The position numbers were made by a program, and so were the translations under genes. A DNA stretch of 64,000 nucleotides. Origin: Ensifer oleiphilus (GTDB lineage: Bacteria; Pseudomonadota; Alphaproteobacteria; Rhizobiales; Rhizobiaceae). Below, piece by piece: positions 18,052 to 27,506 of this stretch (position 1 is its first letter; each line of letters opens with the position of its first letter). The notes below the pieces were generated by a model. The model searched no databases, was not told the DNA's origin, and saw only the letters and a list, made by a program, of their open reading frames with translations. The stretch is taken from NCBI RefSeq assembly GCF_013371465.1, contig NZ_JABWDU010000004.1:186001-250000 (forward strand). Reading direction: 5' to 3'.

Positions 18052-18480
18052 TCAACCTGCTTTGGGTGCGTTCAGCGCCCAGAGCACGCCGAAGGGGTCG
18101 CGCAACTGTCCGTAGCGGTCGCCCCAGAACATCAGCTCGATCGGCATCACGACTTCGGCGCCTGCGGCGACGGCTTTGCTCCACCACGCGTCGATATCGT
18201 CGACCGGCAACATCAGGCTGAATGCCTGCGGTTTCTCCAGTGGATGGCCGTATTCCGGGTAGGCGTCGCTCAGCATCAGCGAACTGCCGTTGATGTGGAG
18301 GTGGATGTGCATCGTCCGACCCTGGTCGTCGACCGGTTGCCGATAGGCTTCCTTGGCGCCGAAGGCGTGCTTGTAGAATTCCGCTGCCTTGGCCGCGCCA
18401 TTGACCTGGAGATAGGGCACCAACCCGTTAAGCGCCTGAGGCAACTGGTTTGCGTCTGTTTTCTGCGTCGTGCTGTCCAT
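18052..18480 (-). CDS. VOC-family (PhnB/glyoxalase-like) protein
   Basis: 142 residues forming one vicinal-oxygen-chelate module pair. The PhnB-like hallmarks are LVPYLQVNGAAKAAEFYKHA, MHIHLHINGSSLMLSDAYPE, the DDIDAWWSKAVAAGAEV second half and DRYGQLRDPFGVLWAL. Substrate unknown; members include dioxygenases, isomerases and resistance proteins, and PhnB itself has no proven reaction. It stands alone between leuD and a small membrane protein gene. Confidence 0.85.
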   Translation of the reverse strand: MDSTTQKTDANQLPQALNGLVPYLQVNGAAKAAEFYKHAFGAKEAYRQPVDDQGRTMHIHLHINGSSLMLSDAYPEYGHPLEKPQAFSLMLPVDDIDAWWSKAVAAGAEVVMPIELMFWGDRYGQLRDPFGVLWALNAPKAG

Positions 18481-18740
18481 GTCATGCTCCTATTGGGGAA
18501 TGATAACGTGGCCAGGATCTTTGCTGGCCTGATCCAAGGACGAACGCAGAAGGGACTTGCCGACAGGGGTATCGAAAAAAAATCGCACGGGTTGAGCTGC
18601 CGCGCCGGACAGCGCTTCAGCGCGTCGAGGAATCGCGAAGCGATTTTCCGTCAGGAAATGTGCAGAAACGAGAAGTTGGAGCGCTTCCGTGCCTCGGTCT
18701 GAAGCAAGCCGGAAACGCTCTTTGGGGGGGGAAGCGATCC

Positions 18741-18986
18741 CTAGAGATCGATGATCGTGCCGCGACCGTCGTTCCAGATGCGCATTTCGCGCGGCGCGGG
18801 GCCGGAGGTCGGGCGGGCCGTTGCGCGGGCGGTTTTGAAATTCAACCGGGCTGCTATGGCACTGCCGATCGCGACAACGGCAGCGATGCCGGCGAGCGCA
18901 AGCGCAAGCGATGCAGTGAAGACGAAGGCCGCCAGCGTGATGGTGATGGCGAGGGCCGTAAAGAGAACAGAACGTATGCTTTGCAT
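18741..18986 (-). CDS. Small predicted membrane protein, unrecognised
   Basis: 81 residues from the ATG at 18986, which has AAAGGTGA just upstream; the longer frame to 19103 adds a Cys-rich N-terminus without support. The first 45 residues are strongly hydrophobic (SVLFTALAITITLAAFVFTA and LALALAGIAAVVAIGSAIAA), giving one or two membrane spans, and the basic C-terminal tail (FKTARATARPTSGPAPREM) would be cytoplasmic by the positive-inside rule. No family recognised. It is divergent from the lyase gene. The 250 bases between it and the VOC gene hold nothing I can name. Confidence 0.7.
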   Translation of the reverse strand: MQSIRSVLFTALAITITLAAFVFTASLALALAGIAAVVAIGSAIAARLNFKTARATARPTSGPAPREMRIWNDGRGTIIDL

Positions 18987-19096
18987 GATCGTCACCTTTC
19001 TGGTCCCGATGTGGGTGTTGCCGTCGCGGCTTGCAAGAGAGGTGCGGCGGTTCGCCTCGCCTTGCGGAAAAAATGAAAGGCGGGCACAACTGCCGC

Positions 19097-20002
19097 ATGA
19101 CAAAACCGATCGAACATCACCCCGTTCGCCTGCGCCGTTCGGTGCTTTGCGTCCCGGCAGACAATGTCCGCGCGTTGGCGAAAATTTCGGAACTGGCCAT
19201 CGATGCCGCGATATTCGACCTCGAGGATGCGGTGGCCCCCGAGCGCAAGGCCGAGGCCCGGGACGGGCTCGTTCGCTACCTCAGCGAAAACCGGCCGGAT
19301 TGCGAGATCGTCATCCGCATCAATGCGCTCGGATCGGGCTTCGGCCAAGACGATCTGGCGGCGGCTCTTGAGGCAAAGCCCGATGCGATCCTCTTGCCCA
19401 AGGTCGAAAGCCCTGGTGATATCCAGATCGCTGCCGACTGGCTGGCGGACAACGGCGCGCCGGAGGACCTGCGCCTGTGGGCGATGATCGAGACGCCGCG
19501 TGGGGTCGTCAATGCGCCTGCGATCGCCGAGACCGGCCGCACCTTCGGCGGCAGGCTCGATTGTTTCGTCGTCGGTCTCAACGACCTGCGCAAGGAAACC
19601 GGCGTTCCCGATCGTCCGGGCCGGCCGTACCTGATCCCCTGGCTGATGCAGATCCTGCTCGCCGCGCGCGGTAGCGGCCTCGACGTCATCGATGCGGTGT
19701 TCAACGACTTCCGCGACACGGACGGTTTCGACGAGGAATGCCGGCAGGGGCGCGACATGGGCTATGACGGCAAGATGCTTATCCACCCGTTGCAGATCGG
19801 CCCGGCCAACGAGCGCTTCGGCGTCGAGCAGGCCGCCGTTGATGAGGCGCGCGCCATCATCGCCGCCTTCGCGCTGCCGGAGAACGCAGCCAAGGGCGTC
19901 ATCAATCTTCACGGCCGGATGATCGAGCGGCTGCATCTCGATCAGGCCCTGAAGCTTGCCGCCAAGGCGGACACGATTGAAAAACGAAAGGCAAGACTTT
20001 GA
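19097..20002 (+). CDS. HpcH/HpaI aldolase / CitE-like lyase
   Basis: 301-residue TIM-barrel enzyme of the citrate lyase beta / malyl-CoA lyase family. Key blocks are RRSVLCVPADNVRALAK, FDLEDAVAPERKAEAR (metal Asp/Glu), IRINALGSGFGQDDL, LLPKVESPGDI and AMIETPRGVVNAPAIA (metal Glu). These fit an acyl-CoA lyase, but CitE-like members also include citramalyl- and malyl-CoA thioesterases, so the substrate is open. The ATG at 19097 gives a family-like N-terminus though its ribosome site is weak; an ATG at 19073 is possible. Its stop overlaps the TTG of the next gene (TTGA). Confidence 0.85.
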   Translation: MTKPIEHHPVRLRRSVLCVPADNVRALAKISELAIDAAIFDLEDAVAPERKAEARDGLVRYLSENRPDCEIVIRINALGSGFGQDDLAAALEAKPDAILLPKVESPGDIQIAADWLADNGAPEDLRLWAMIETPRGVVNAPAIAETGRTFGGRLDCFVVGLNDLRKETGVPDRPGRPYLIPWLMQILLAARGSGLDVIDAVFNDFRDTDGFDEECRQGRDMGYDGKMLIHPLQIGPANERFGVEQAAVDEARAIIAAFALPENAAKGVINLHGRMIERLHLDQALKLAAKADTIEKRKARL

Positions 20003-20205
20003 AACTTTACCGCTTCCTCACCGGCCCTGACGATGCGTCCTTCTGCCATAAGGTGACGGCGGCGCTGAACCAGGGCTGGTCCCTGCACGGCTCGCCGACC
20101 TACGCGTTCAATGCGGATACGCAGCACATGCAATGCGGACAGGCCGTATTCAAGGAAGTCGAAGGCAAGGATTATAATCCCGACATCAAGCTGTCGGAAC
20201 AGTAA
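19999..20205 (+). CDS. DUF1737 domain protein
   Basis: 68 residues. LYRFLTGPDDASFCHKVTAA, LNQGWSLHGSPTYAFN and MQCGQAVFKEV match the DUF1737 family, whose function is unknown. Start is TTG, overlapping the upstream stop by four bases, with AAAGG eight bases before it, so translation is coupled to the CitE-like lyase. DUF1737 genes beside CitE-like genes suggest a shared role (inference). Confidence 0.85.
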   Translation: MKLYRFLTGPDDASFCHKVTAALNQGWSLHGSPTYAFNADTQHMQCGQAVFKEVEGKDYNPDIKLSEQ

Positions 20206-20228
20206 AGCGAGCCGTTAGGCACGTTTGG

Positions 20229-20394
20229 TCCCTCACCCTAGTCTCCCCGCAGGCGGGGGGAGGGGATGTGGGCGAAGCTCCGTCGTCCCGTGGTGTCGTC
20301 CCTCTGCGCAGATGATTTCATAGAAGCGAGCGGGTGCCGCGATGTTCCTTCTCCCCGCCTGCGGGGAGAAGGTGCCGGCAGGCGGATGAGGGGC
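20229..20394 (+). repeat. RIME-like palindromic intergenic element, copy C
   Basis: Same orientation as copy A: begins TCCCTCACCCTAG, first palindrome CTCCCCGCAGGCGGGGGGAG, second CCTTCTCCCCGCCTGCGGGG, ends GGATGAGGGGC. It fills nearly all of the gap between the DUF1737 gene and the peptidase gene, which converge on it. Confidence 0.85.
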
Positions 20395-20413
20395 AAAATA
20401 TCGGGCGGGTTCG

Positions 20414-20848
20414 TTATCCGCCCACGTGCTCCACGCTCGCCTCGATCCGCTCCATGTCGTCGTCGGAGAGGCCGAAATGGTGGCCGATCTCATGGATCAG
20501 CACGTGGGTGATGATGTCACCCAGCGTTTCCTCGTTCTCCGCCCAGTAATCGATGATCGGGCGGCGATAAAGGGTGATCCGGTTCGGAAACTCGCCCGTC
20601 TCCATGGTGAAGCGTTCGGTAATCCCGCGGCCTTCGAACAGGCCGAGCAGGTCGAACGGCGTTTCCAGCGCCATGTCCTCGAAGACGTCGTCGCTGGGGA
20701 AATCGGCAACCTCGATGATGAGGTCGGTCGTCAGCTTGCGGAATTCCTGCGGCAGGTGGCCATAGGCTTCCACTGCGAGCTGTTCGAATGTCGTGAGCGT
20801 CGGTGCGTGGCGTTCCCGCCAATCATCGGTCTGGTCAATGCGGGCCAT
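20414..20848 (-). CDS. Zinicin-like zinc metallopeptidase family protein (DUF1025)
   Basis: 144 residues. The C-terminal HVLIHEIGHHFGLSDDDMER contains HExxH followed by a downstream His, the zincin zinc site of the DUF1025/COG3824 family; the N-terminal half is mixed alpha/beta (LITEVADFPSDDV-like block and LGLFEG). Proteolysis has not been shown for the family. The ATG at 20848 has AAGGAG five bases upstream; the longer frame would begin inside that site. Convergent with the DUF1737 gene across RIME copy C. Confidence 0.85.
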   Translation of the reverse strand: MARIDQTDDWRERHAPTLTTFEQLAVEAYGHLPQEFRKLTTDLIIEVADFPSDDVFEDMALETPFDLLGLFEGRGITERFTMETGEFPNRITLYRRPIIDYWAENEETLGDIITHVLIHEIGHHFGLSDDDMERIEASVEHVGG

Positions 20849-20980
20849 AGGCACTCCTTATTGTCCTCCATATAGCGATTTTGCCTTTGTTTTTCGAGTG
20901 TTGAATTCCTGATGCGAGGGTCAAGGAATAAATTCTTAAATTTGGTTATTGACTCCTCCTGATGGCTCTGGAATCTATAA

Positions 20981-20995
20981 GAACATAACAGGAAC
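20981..20995 (+). promoter_or_regulatory. LexA (SOS) box of imuA-imuB-dnaE2
   Basis: GAACATAACAGGAAC is a perfect GAAC-N7-GAAC direct repeat, the complement of the alphaproteobacterial GTTC-N7-GTTC LexA site. It ends 23 bases before the imuA ATG, so it would overlap the promoter or start site. Confidence 0.9.
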
Positions 20996-21018
20996 ATCTT
21001 AAATGGGAGTTGACCGTC

Positions 21019-21978
21019 ATGGCCGAGAACGCCGTGCAGCGGGAGACCGTTCTTTCGCTTCGCGAAACCATAGCCCGGATCGAAAATCGCAGGCTTGCAG
21101 GCGTCGTGAAGACAGTCAAGGCGGCCGATCCAGCAGGCTTCCGGAGCAGGAAAGAGGGTAGCCAGTCTTCCGGCCGCAAGGTCCTGCCGCTCGGCATTCC
21201 CGAACTCGACGCTATCCTCGAGGGCGGGTTGCCGCTCGAAGGCATGACGGAAATCCGCAATTTCGAGACGCGCGATGCCGGCGCTGCTGCCGGATTTGCA
21301 ACCGCGCTCGGTGCCCTCTGTCAGCAGGCGCGCCAGCAGAAGGGCGACGATCGAGCACCGGTTCTGTGGATCAGCCAGTCGCTCGCCTCGACCGAGGCGG
21401 GCCTGCCCTATGGCCTCGGCCTCAAGGCGTATGGGCTCGACATTCGAAGCCTGATCCTCAGCCTGCCGCGCACGGTCAAGGACGCGCTCTGGATTGCCGA
21501 GACGGCGCTTTCCGTTTCGGCCTTCTGTGCCGTCATTCTCGAAATTCGCGGCAATCCGGCATCGTTGGCCTTGAGCGAAAGCCGGCGCCTGCATGTGCGC
21601 GCCCGCGCCGGTCGTATTCCTCTTCTGCTTCTGCGTCAGTCCGGCCACGAGGAGGCGAGCAGCGCCTTCTTCCGGCTTCATATCGAACCGGCGCCCGCCC
21701 GCGAGCGCCCCCTCCCTGACGGCTCGATGCTTTGCGGCAGCATCGGCCATCCCGTCTTTCACGTCATTGCCGAAAAAAGCAGGTCTCCTGCCCCCGTCGG
21801 CCTCTTCCTGGAGTGGAACCCCCATGACCGCCGCTTTTACCCCGTCGAGCCCCTACCAGCCGCTGCTGCGGCAAATCCAGAACCAGCGCATTCTGTCGCT
21901 CGACTTTCCGCATCTTCCGGCCGACCGGGTGGCGCGGAGCCGCTGGGGCACCTCCTGGCTTTCCCGCGGGCGTCCTGA
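21019..21978 (+). CDS. imuA: ImuA, SOS mutasome accessory protein
   Basis: 319-residue SulA/RecA-like protein of the ImuA-ImuB-DnaE2 mutagenesis cassette. Family features are VLPLGIPELDAILEGGLPLE, a RecA-like VLWISQSLASTEAGLPYGLG and VILEIRG. It lacks a canonical Walker A, as usual for the family. GGGAG lies nine bases before the ATG. The C-terminus overlaps imuB by 155 bases. It is under the adjacent LexA box and is expected to be induced by DNA damage and to aid translesion synthesis with ImuB and DnaE2. Confidence 0.92.
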   Translation: MAENAVQRETVLSLRETIARIENRRLAGVVKTVKAADPAGFRSRKEGSQSSGRKVLPLGIPELDAILEGGLPLEGMTEIRNFETRDAGAAAGFATALGALCQQARQQKGDDRAPVLWISQSLASTEAGLPYGLGLKAYGLDIRSLILSLPRTVKDALWIAETALSVSAFCAVILEIRGNPASLALSESRRLHVRARAGRIPLLLLRQSGHEEASSAFFRLHIEPAPARERPLPDGSMLCGSIGHPVFHVIAEKSRSPAPVGLFLEWNPHDRRFYPVEPLPAAAAANPEPAHSVARLSASSGRPGGAEPLGHLLAFPRAS

Positions 21979-23446
21979 GCATCCGCCTGTCGTCTTTGCC
22001 GACCGCGTCAGGAATGCCATGCGCCTCGTCGCGCTCGATGGCCTTGCCGAAAAGTCCGGCTTCCAGCTGGGCCAGGGCGTTGCCGAGGCGCGGGCCATGT
22101 GTCCCGAGGTCGATGTGCTGCCCGCCGACCGGGCGGCGGATCGCGCCCTTCTCGACGGGCTTGCCGACTGGTGCAGCCGCTATACCCCGCTGGTGGCGCT
22201 CGACGGCGACAGCGGCCTTTATCTCGACATCACCGGCTGCGCCCATCTCTTGGGCGGAGAGAAATCGCTTCTCGACGACCTGCTCGCCCGGCTCTTTCAT
22301 CTGGGTATCGAGGCGCGTGCGGCGATCTCGTCTTCAGCCGGGCTCTCCTGGGCCGTGGCGCGCTTCGGCTCGCAAGGCGTGATCGCTCCGGATGAGGCGG
22401 CACGCGTGCTGGCGCCGCTGCCGATGGCGGCTCTCAGGCTTACGTCCGACATGATCGAAACGCTCGGCCGGGTCGGGCTCAAGCAGGTCGGCGACATCAT
22501 CGAGGCGCCGCGGGCGCCGCTTGCCCGCCGCTTCGGGGCCACGCTGCTGTTACGCCTCGATCAGGCCATGGGGCTGGAAGACGAGCCGCTTTCGCCGCGG
22601 CTTCCCGTTGCCAGCCTCTCGGCCGAGCGGCGGCTTTCAGAGCCGGTCCAGGGCGAAGACGATATTCTCGTGCTGACGCAGGAGCTGGCGGCACGGCTGA
22701 AGCCGGAACTGGAAAAGCGTGGGCAAGGCGGACGGCTGTTCGAGCTCTTGCTCTTTCGTGTCGACGGCCGGGTCTTTCGCATCGCTGCCGGAACCTCTTC
22801 GCCGCTGATTGAACCGGGCCGCATTGCCGGCCTGTTCCGCGAGCGGCTGCAGGCGGTGCATGACGATCTCGATGCCGGCTTCGGCTTCGAGATCCTGCGG
22901 CTGTCGGTTCCCAAAAGCGAAAAATACGAGGTGATGCAGGAGGATTTTTCTGGCACGCCGGACCGGCAGCGGCCGCTTGCGGCCTTTGCCGACAGGGTCA
23001 TGGCGCGGCTGGGCGCGGAAAGCCTGTTTCTGCCCGTCCTGTCTGAGAGCCACGTGCCGGAGCGTGCCGCCGTCTTTCAGCCGCTTGCGGATGTGGGAAT
23101 GCTGAAGACGGCAGAGGAGGGTGCCTGCTCTGTTCCGGCCAGCCTTCTGGCGGCCTCCGTTCGGCCGCAGCGGCTGTTTCAAAGTCCGGAACCGGTGGAA
23201 GCCGTGGCCGAGGTGCCGGAAGGGCCGCCCAGAAGCTTTCGCTGGCGGCGGAGCCTTCACCGCATCGCGCGCGCCGAGGGGCCGGAACGGATTGCGCCGG
23301 AATGGTGGCTCGATGGCGAGACGGCGGCCGAGCGGGATTATTTCCGGGTGGAGGATGAGAGAGGCCGGCGCTTCTGGCTGTTTCGCGAGGGACATTACGG
23401 CGGGCCGACGCAGCCGCGCTGGTTCATGCATGGGGTCTTCGCGTGA
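21824..23446 (+). CDS. imuB: ImuB, Y-family polymerase homologue
   Basis: 540 residues. It has the Y-family fold opening [36 protein letters not shown] and a helix-hairpin-helix region ([16 protein letters not shown]). ImuB proteins lack a full set of catalytic acids and act as the hub joining ImuA, DnaE2 and the beta clamp (established in Caulobacter and Mycobacterium). The ATG at 21824 follows GGAG and lies well inside imuA; no later start would keep the conserved N-terminus. The stop overlaps the dnaE2 GTG (GTGA). Confidence 0.92.
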   Translation: MTAAFTPSSPYQPLLRQIQNQRILSLDFPHLPADRVARSRWGTSWLSRGRPEHPPVVFADRVRNAMRLVALDGLAEKSGFQLGQGVAEARAMCPEVDVLPADRAADRALLDGLADWCSRYTPLVALDGDSGLYLDITGCAHLLGGEKSLLDDLLARLFHLGIEARAAISSSAGLSWAVARFGSQGVIAPDEAARVLAPLPMAALRLTSDMIETLGRVGLKQVGDIIEAPRAPLARRFGATLLLRLDQAMGLEDEPLSPRLPVASLSAERRLSEPVQGEDDILVLTQELAARLKPELEKRGQGGRLFELLLFRVDGRVFRIAAGTSSPLIEPGRIAGLFRERLQAVHDDLDAGFGFEILRLSVPKSEKYEVMQEDFSGTPDRQRPLAAFADRVMARLGAESLFLPVLSESHVPERAAVFQPLADVGMLKTAEEGACSVPASLLAASVRPQRLFQSPEPVEAVAEVPEGPPRSFRWRRSLHRIARAEGPERIAPEWWLDGETAAERDYFRVEDERGRRFWLFREGHYGGPTQPRWFMHGVFA

Positions 23447-26400
23447 GCACGCCCTATTTCGAGATCGGCGCCTGGTCGAATTTCTCCTTCCTCGAAGGAG
23501 CCTCCCATCCGGGCGAGATGATCGTTGCCGCCAGCCGGCTCGGCATTTCCGGCCTCGGCGTCGCCGACCGCAATACGGTCGCGGGCGTGGTGCGCGCCCA
23601 TGCGCAGGCGAAGGTGGAAGGATACGCCTTCCAGCCCGGCGCCCGGCTTTGTTTTGCCGAGGATATCCCGGATGTGCTCGCCTATCCGCGCAACCGCCGC
23701 GGCTGGGGCAATCTCTGCCGCATGCTGAGTGCCGGAAACCTCCGGTCGACAAAGGGCGACTGCACGCTCTACGAGGCCGATCTTGTCGAGTGGGGTGAGG
23801 ATATCCTCCTTGCCGTCGTGCCCGATCCGGTGATCGGAGCGCCGGAGGCCAACAAGCTTTCGGCGTTCCTGAAGCGGCTGAAGCCGCAGTTCGCCGATCG
23901 GCTCTATCTGGCGCTGGTGCCACGCTATGATGGTTTCGACCAGCTGGTCTTTGCCGGGTTGGCCACCATCGCGCGCAATGCGGGCACGCGGCTGATTGCC
24001 ACCAACAGCCCGCTGTTCCACGGGCCGGCACGCCGGCCGCTCGCCGATATCGTCACCGCCATTCGCGAGCATGTGACGGTGGCGCAGGCAGGGTTCCGGC
24101 TTCAGGCCAATGCCGAACGGCATCTGAAACCGTCGGGGGAAATGGCGCGCATCTTTCGCGACTACCCGGAAGCGATCGCCAATACCGGACATTTTTTCCG
24201 CCGGTTGGATTTCACCTTGGCGCAACTCGAATATCAGTATCCCGACGAGAGCTTTGCCGGCGAAACGACGACTGAGACCCTCAGGCGACTGACGATGGAA
24301 GGCGCCCATCGACGCTATCCCCGCGGTATTCCCGAGAAGGTCTCGAACCAGATCGAATACGAGCTCGATCTGATCGCCGACAAGCGCTACGAGCCCTATT
24401 TCCTCACCGTGCGCAACATCATGGAATATGCGCGAAGCGTCGACATTCTCTGTCAGGGGCGCGGGTCGGCGGCGAATTCGACGGTCTGTTATTGCCTTGG
24501 TATTACCGAGGTAAACCCACTGAAGACCACCCTGCTCTTCGACCGTTTCCTGTCGACCGAGCGCGACGAGCCGCCGGATATCGACGTCGATTTCGAGCAT
24601 GAGAAGCGAGAAGAGGTCATCCAGCATATCTATCGGACTTACGGCAAGGAGCATGCGGGGCTGACCGCGGCCGTCATCAGCTACCGGGCGCGCTCGGCCG
24701 GCCGCGAAACGGCAAAGGCCTTCGGCTTTTCGGAGGACGTACAGTCGGCGCTTGCCGGCTCTGTCTGGGGGTGGTCGGCCGCCGACCTGTCGGAGCGGGA
24801 GGCGCAGGCCGCCGGCCTCGACACCAAGGATCCGACGACGGTGCGGGTTCTCGACTATGCCACCCAGCTGATGAGCTTCCCCCGGCATCTCTCCCAGCAT
24901 GTCGGCGGTTTCGTCATCACCCGCGACCGGCTCGACGAGGTGGTGCCGATCATGAACACGGCGATGCCCGATCGCTACATGATCGAGTGGGACAAGGATG
25001 ACCTCGATACGCTGAAAATCCTGAAGATCGACGTCCTGGCGCTCGGCATGCTGACCTGCATCGCCCGGGCCTTCAAGCTTCTCGACCGGCATTATGGCGT
25101 GAAGAAAGACCTGCACACGCTGTTCAAGGATGAGCAGGAGGCCGTCTACGACATGATCTGCCGGGCCGATACGATCGGCGTCTTCCAGATCGAGAGCCGG
25201 GCGCAGATGAGCATGCTGCCGCGGCTCAGGCCCCGCATCTTCTACGACCTCGTCATCGAAGTGGCGATCGTGCGGCCGGGACCGATCCAGGGCAACATGG
25301 TGCATCCCTATCTGAAGCGGCGGGAGCAGCGCCGTCACAACATCCCGATCGAATATCCGAGCCCGGAGCTGCAAGTGGTGCTGGAGCGGACCCTCGGCGT
25401 GCCCCTGTTCCAGGAGCAGGCGATGCAGATCGCCATCACCGCGGCAAAATTCACGCCCGGCCAGGCCGATCAGCTCAGGCGGGCGATGGCGACCTTCAAG
25501 CGGACCGGCACCATTCACACCTTCGAGCAGAGGATGGTCGAGGGCATGGTCGACAATGGTTACGACAGAGATTTCGCCGTTCGCTGCTTCAAGCAGATCG
25601 AGGGCTTTGGCGAATACGGCTTTCCGGAAAGCCATGCGGCGTCCTTCGCGCTGCTCGTCTATGTCTCTTCCTGGCTGAAGACCTATTATCCCGACGTCTT
25701 CTGCGCGGCACTCTTGAACTCGCAGCCGATGGGCTTTTACGCTCCTGCGCAATTGGTGCGGGATGCGCGCGAGCATGGCGTGCGGGTGATGCCGGTCGAT
25801 ATCAACCATTCGGACTGGGATTCGGGCCTCGAGGACGGCGGGCACGACAGGCGCGCGGTGGAGCCACGCCATCGCGACATGCTGGGGGTGATCAGGACGG
25901 AAAAGGTCATCCGCATCGGCTTCAGCCTGGTCAAGGGTCTCCGAGAGGCCGACATCATCGACAAGCTCGTCGCCCGTCGCGGTGCCGGCTATACGTCGGT
26001 TCGCGATCTCTGGCTGCGCTCGGGACTGCCGCGGCCGGTGCTGGAAAAGCTTGCCGATGCGGATGCGTTCCGCTCGATCGGCCTAGATCGCCGCAACGCG
26101 CTCTGGGCGGTCAAGGCGCTGGACGAGAAAAGCGCTGCCGAGCGGCTGCCGCTGTTCGAGCAGGTGACGCAGGACGAATTCCAGCTGGAGCCGGCGATGT
26201 CGTTGCCGGTGATGCTGGAGGGCGAGCAGGTCATCAACGATTATCGCGCTCTCACATTCTCGCTGAAGGCGCATCCGGTTTCCTTCCTGCGGGCCGAGTT
26301 TTCGGCGCAGGGGCTGGTCGAAAGTCGCGCTCTTGCCACCGCACCCGTCGGCCGCAGGGTGACGGTTGCCGGGCTGGTGCTCGTTCGCCAGCGTCCGGGC

Positions 26401-26799
26401 TCGGCCAAGGGGGTCATCTTCATGACGATCGAGGACGAGACCGGCGTTGCCAACGCCATCGTCTGGCCGAAGGTCTTCGATCAGTATCGCCCGGTGATCA
26501 TGGGCGCGCGTCTCGTCAAGATCCGGGGCCGGCTTCAGCGCGAAAGCGAGGTCATCCATGTGGTGGCGGAATATATCGAGGACATGACCCCGATGCTCGG
26601 ACTGTTGCGCAAGGAAGCGCGGCACTTCGGCGCCAACGACCGTGCCGACGAGGTGCTGCGGCCAACGGCCGACGCAAGAGAGAAAAAGGTGCTGAAGGAC
26701 CTGCGCCTCGCGGCCGCTCGCCGTGCCGCCGGTGCCGATCAGCAGGCCGTTGCGACAGAGGTCGCCGACGTCATGCCGAAGGGGCGTAATTTCCACTGA
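23443..26799 (+). CDS. dnaE2: Error-prone DNA polymerase III alpha subunit DnaE2
   Basis: C-family polymerase for SOS mutagenesis, 1118 residues. It has the PHP domain ([20 protein letters not shown]), the polymerase core with catalytic acids in [20 protein letters not shown], the [14 protein letters not shown]-like block [17 protein letters not shown], and a C-terminal OB fold ([20 protein letters not shown]). The GTG start overlaps the imuB stop by four bases, so the three genes form one LexA-controlled unit. It is distinct from replicative DnaE1 by size and context. Confidence 0.95.
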   Translation: MSTPYFEIGAWSNFSFLEGASHPGEMIVAASRLGISGLGVADRNTVAGVVRAHAQAKVEGYAFQPGARLCFAEDIPDVLAYPRNRRGWGNLCRMLSAGNLRSTKGDCTLYEADLVEWGEDILLAVVPDPVIGAPEANKLSAFLKRLKPQFADRLYLALVPRYDGFDQLVFAGLATIARNAGTRLIATNSPLFHGPARRPLADIVTAIREHVTVAQAGFRLQANAERHLKPSGEMARIFRDYPEAIANTGHFFRRLDFTLAQLEYQYPDESFAGETTTETLRRLTMEGAHRRYPRGIPEKVSNQIEYELDLIADKRYEPYFLTVRNIMEYARSVDILCQGRGSAANSTVCYCLGITEVNPLKTTLLFDRFLSTERDEPPDIDVDFEHEKREEVIQHIYRTYGKEHAGLTAAVISYRARSAGRETAKAFGFSEDVQSALAGSVWGWSAADLSEREAQAAGLDTKDPTTVRVLDYATQLMSFPRHLSQHVGGFVITRDRLDEVVPIMNTAMPDRYMIEWDKDDLDTLKILKIDVLALGMLTCIARAFKLLDRHYGVKKDLHTLFKDEQEAVYDMICRADTIGVFQIESRAQMSMLPRLRPRIFYDLVIEVAIVRPGPIQGNMVHPYLKRREQRRHNIPIEYPSPELQVVLERTLGVPLFQEQAMQIAITAAKFTPGQADQLRRAMATFKRTGTIHTFEQRMVEGMVDNGYDRDFAVRCFKQIEGFGEYGFPESHAASFALLVYVSSWLKTYYPDVFCAALLNSQPMGFYAPAQLVRDAREHGVRVMPVDINHSDWDSGLEDGGHDRRAVEPRHRDMLGVIRTEKVIRIGFSLVKGLREADIIDKLVARRGAGYTSVRDLWLRSGLPRPVLEKLADADAFRSIGLDRRNALWAVKALDEKSAAERLPLFEQVTQDEFQLEPAMSLPVMLEGEQVINDYRALTFSLKAHPVSFLRAEFSAQGLVESRALATAPVGRRVTVAGLVLVRQRPGSAKGVIFMTIEDETGVANAIVWPKVFDQYRPVIMGARLVKIRGRLQRESEVIHVVAEYIEDMTPMLGLLRKEARHFGANDRADEVLRPTADAREKKVLKDLRLAAARRAAGADQQAVATEVADVMPKGRNFH

Positions 26800-26968
26800 C
26801 ACAGGGGTAATGTTCGGTTCGAACCATGCAAGCGACCGGCAGCAGCTCTTGCGCGAAACTGCGTGCAGGACAAAGCCATTGGTAAGTCGCGGAGATGACG
26901 GCTGCGTCCAAGGCGTATTTCAGCGCTGAATCCTGGTGGAGATCGCCCGGCCGGGAACATCGCCTGAG

Positions 26969-26991
26969 GACTGCGTAAAAATGTCGCAGTC
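26969..26991. repeat. Small inverted repeat downstream of dnaE2
   Basis: GACTGCG and CGCAGTC (7-bp arms, 9-base AT-rich loop) lie 170 bases past the dnaE2 stop. There is no T tract, so it is not a standard terminator. The rest of 26800-27070 holds no gene that I can support. Confidence 0.35.
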
Positions 26992-27077
26992 TACCAGCGG
27001 GCTTGCATAGAAATCCACAGCCGAAAAGGTCATCGGCGTGGAGCTAATATTATGAAAATACGATGTTTTCCATCATG

Positions 27078-27094
27078 TTTGGATTCGTTCTAAT
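27078..27094 (+). promoter_or_regulatory. Candidate Irr-binding ICE box of bfd-bfr
   Basis: TTTGGATTCGTTCTAAT fits the rhizobial iron-control element TTTRGAA-N3-TTCYAAA with two mismatches and correct spacing. It lies 33 bases before the -35 hexamer of the bfd promoter. Irr represses iron-storage genes in low iron in this clade, which would suit bfr. Confidence 0.55.
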
Positions 27095-27126
27095 CGACGT
27101 GCAACTTCCACTCGCGGAGTTTTTTG

Positions 27127-27155
27127 TTGACAGTAAATGTCCTCTTTTGCTTTAT
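27127..27155 (+). promoter_or_regulatory. Promoter of bfd-bfr with overlapping RirA-like site
   Basis: TTGACA at 27127-27132, 17-base spacer, then CTTTAT as a weak -10. TGA-N9-TCC (27128-27142) overlaps the -35 and matches the RirA iron operator TGA-N9-TCA with one mismatch. It lies 40 bases before the bfd ATG. Confidence 0.5.
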
Positions 27156-27194
27156 GAGCGAATTCAGGACGTTGCGTTACACAGGCAAGACGAC

Positions 27195-27506
27195 ATGCTG
27201 GTTTGCAGCTGCAATTTCATCACGGAAAAAGACATCGAAGATACGATCGTAGCCCTCCTCGATGAGGACTGTTGGCAGCTGATCGTGCCGGCGAAGGTCT
27301 ATCACGCGATGGAGAAACGCGGTCGCTGCTGCGGTTGTTTCCCCAATGTCGTCGACATCATCATCCGTACCACCGAGCAATATCACGGCCGTCGCGACTC
27401 GACGGACGTCGAGATATTTGATTTCATGGCCCGCCTCAAACAATTCCATGAAGACAACCGGAGGGCGGATCTTGAAAGGCGACAAAAAGGTCATCGAGCA
27501 GCTTAA
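27195..27506 (+). CDS. bfd: Bacterioferritin-associated ferredoxin-like (2Fe-2S) protein
   Basis: 103 residues. [16 protein letters not shown] gives the first two cysteines (C-x-C) and [16 protein letters not shown] the second pair, the Bfd-type [2Fe-2S] fold. Bfd reduces the ferritin core to release iron from bacterioferritin. The protein is longer than E. coli Bfd (64 residues) because of a charged C-terminal helix ([20 protein letters not shown]). ATG 27195 is chosen because it gives the family N-terminus; an upstream in-frame ATG at 27063 lies within the promoter. It overlaps bfr by 35 bases. Confidence 0.85.
   Translation: MLVCSCNFITEKDIEDTIVALLDEDCWQLIVPAKVYHAMEKRGRCCGCFPNVVDIIIRTTEQYHGRRDSTDVEIFDFMARLKQFHEDNRRADLERRQKGHRAA

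Noticed and set aside
23395-25872. 825-residue frame on the minus strand opposite dnaE2
   Set aside because: Shadow of dnaE2's codon bias; His/Asp/Arg-rich, no start site, no domain.
26810-26830. GTTCGGTTCGAAC near the dnaE2 stop as a second LexA site
   Set aside because: Spacing between GTTC repeats is not seven bases.
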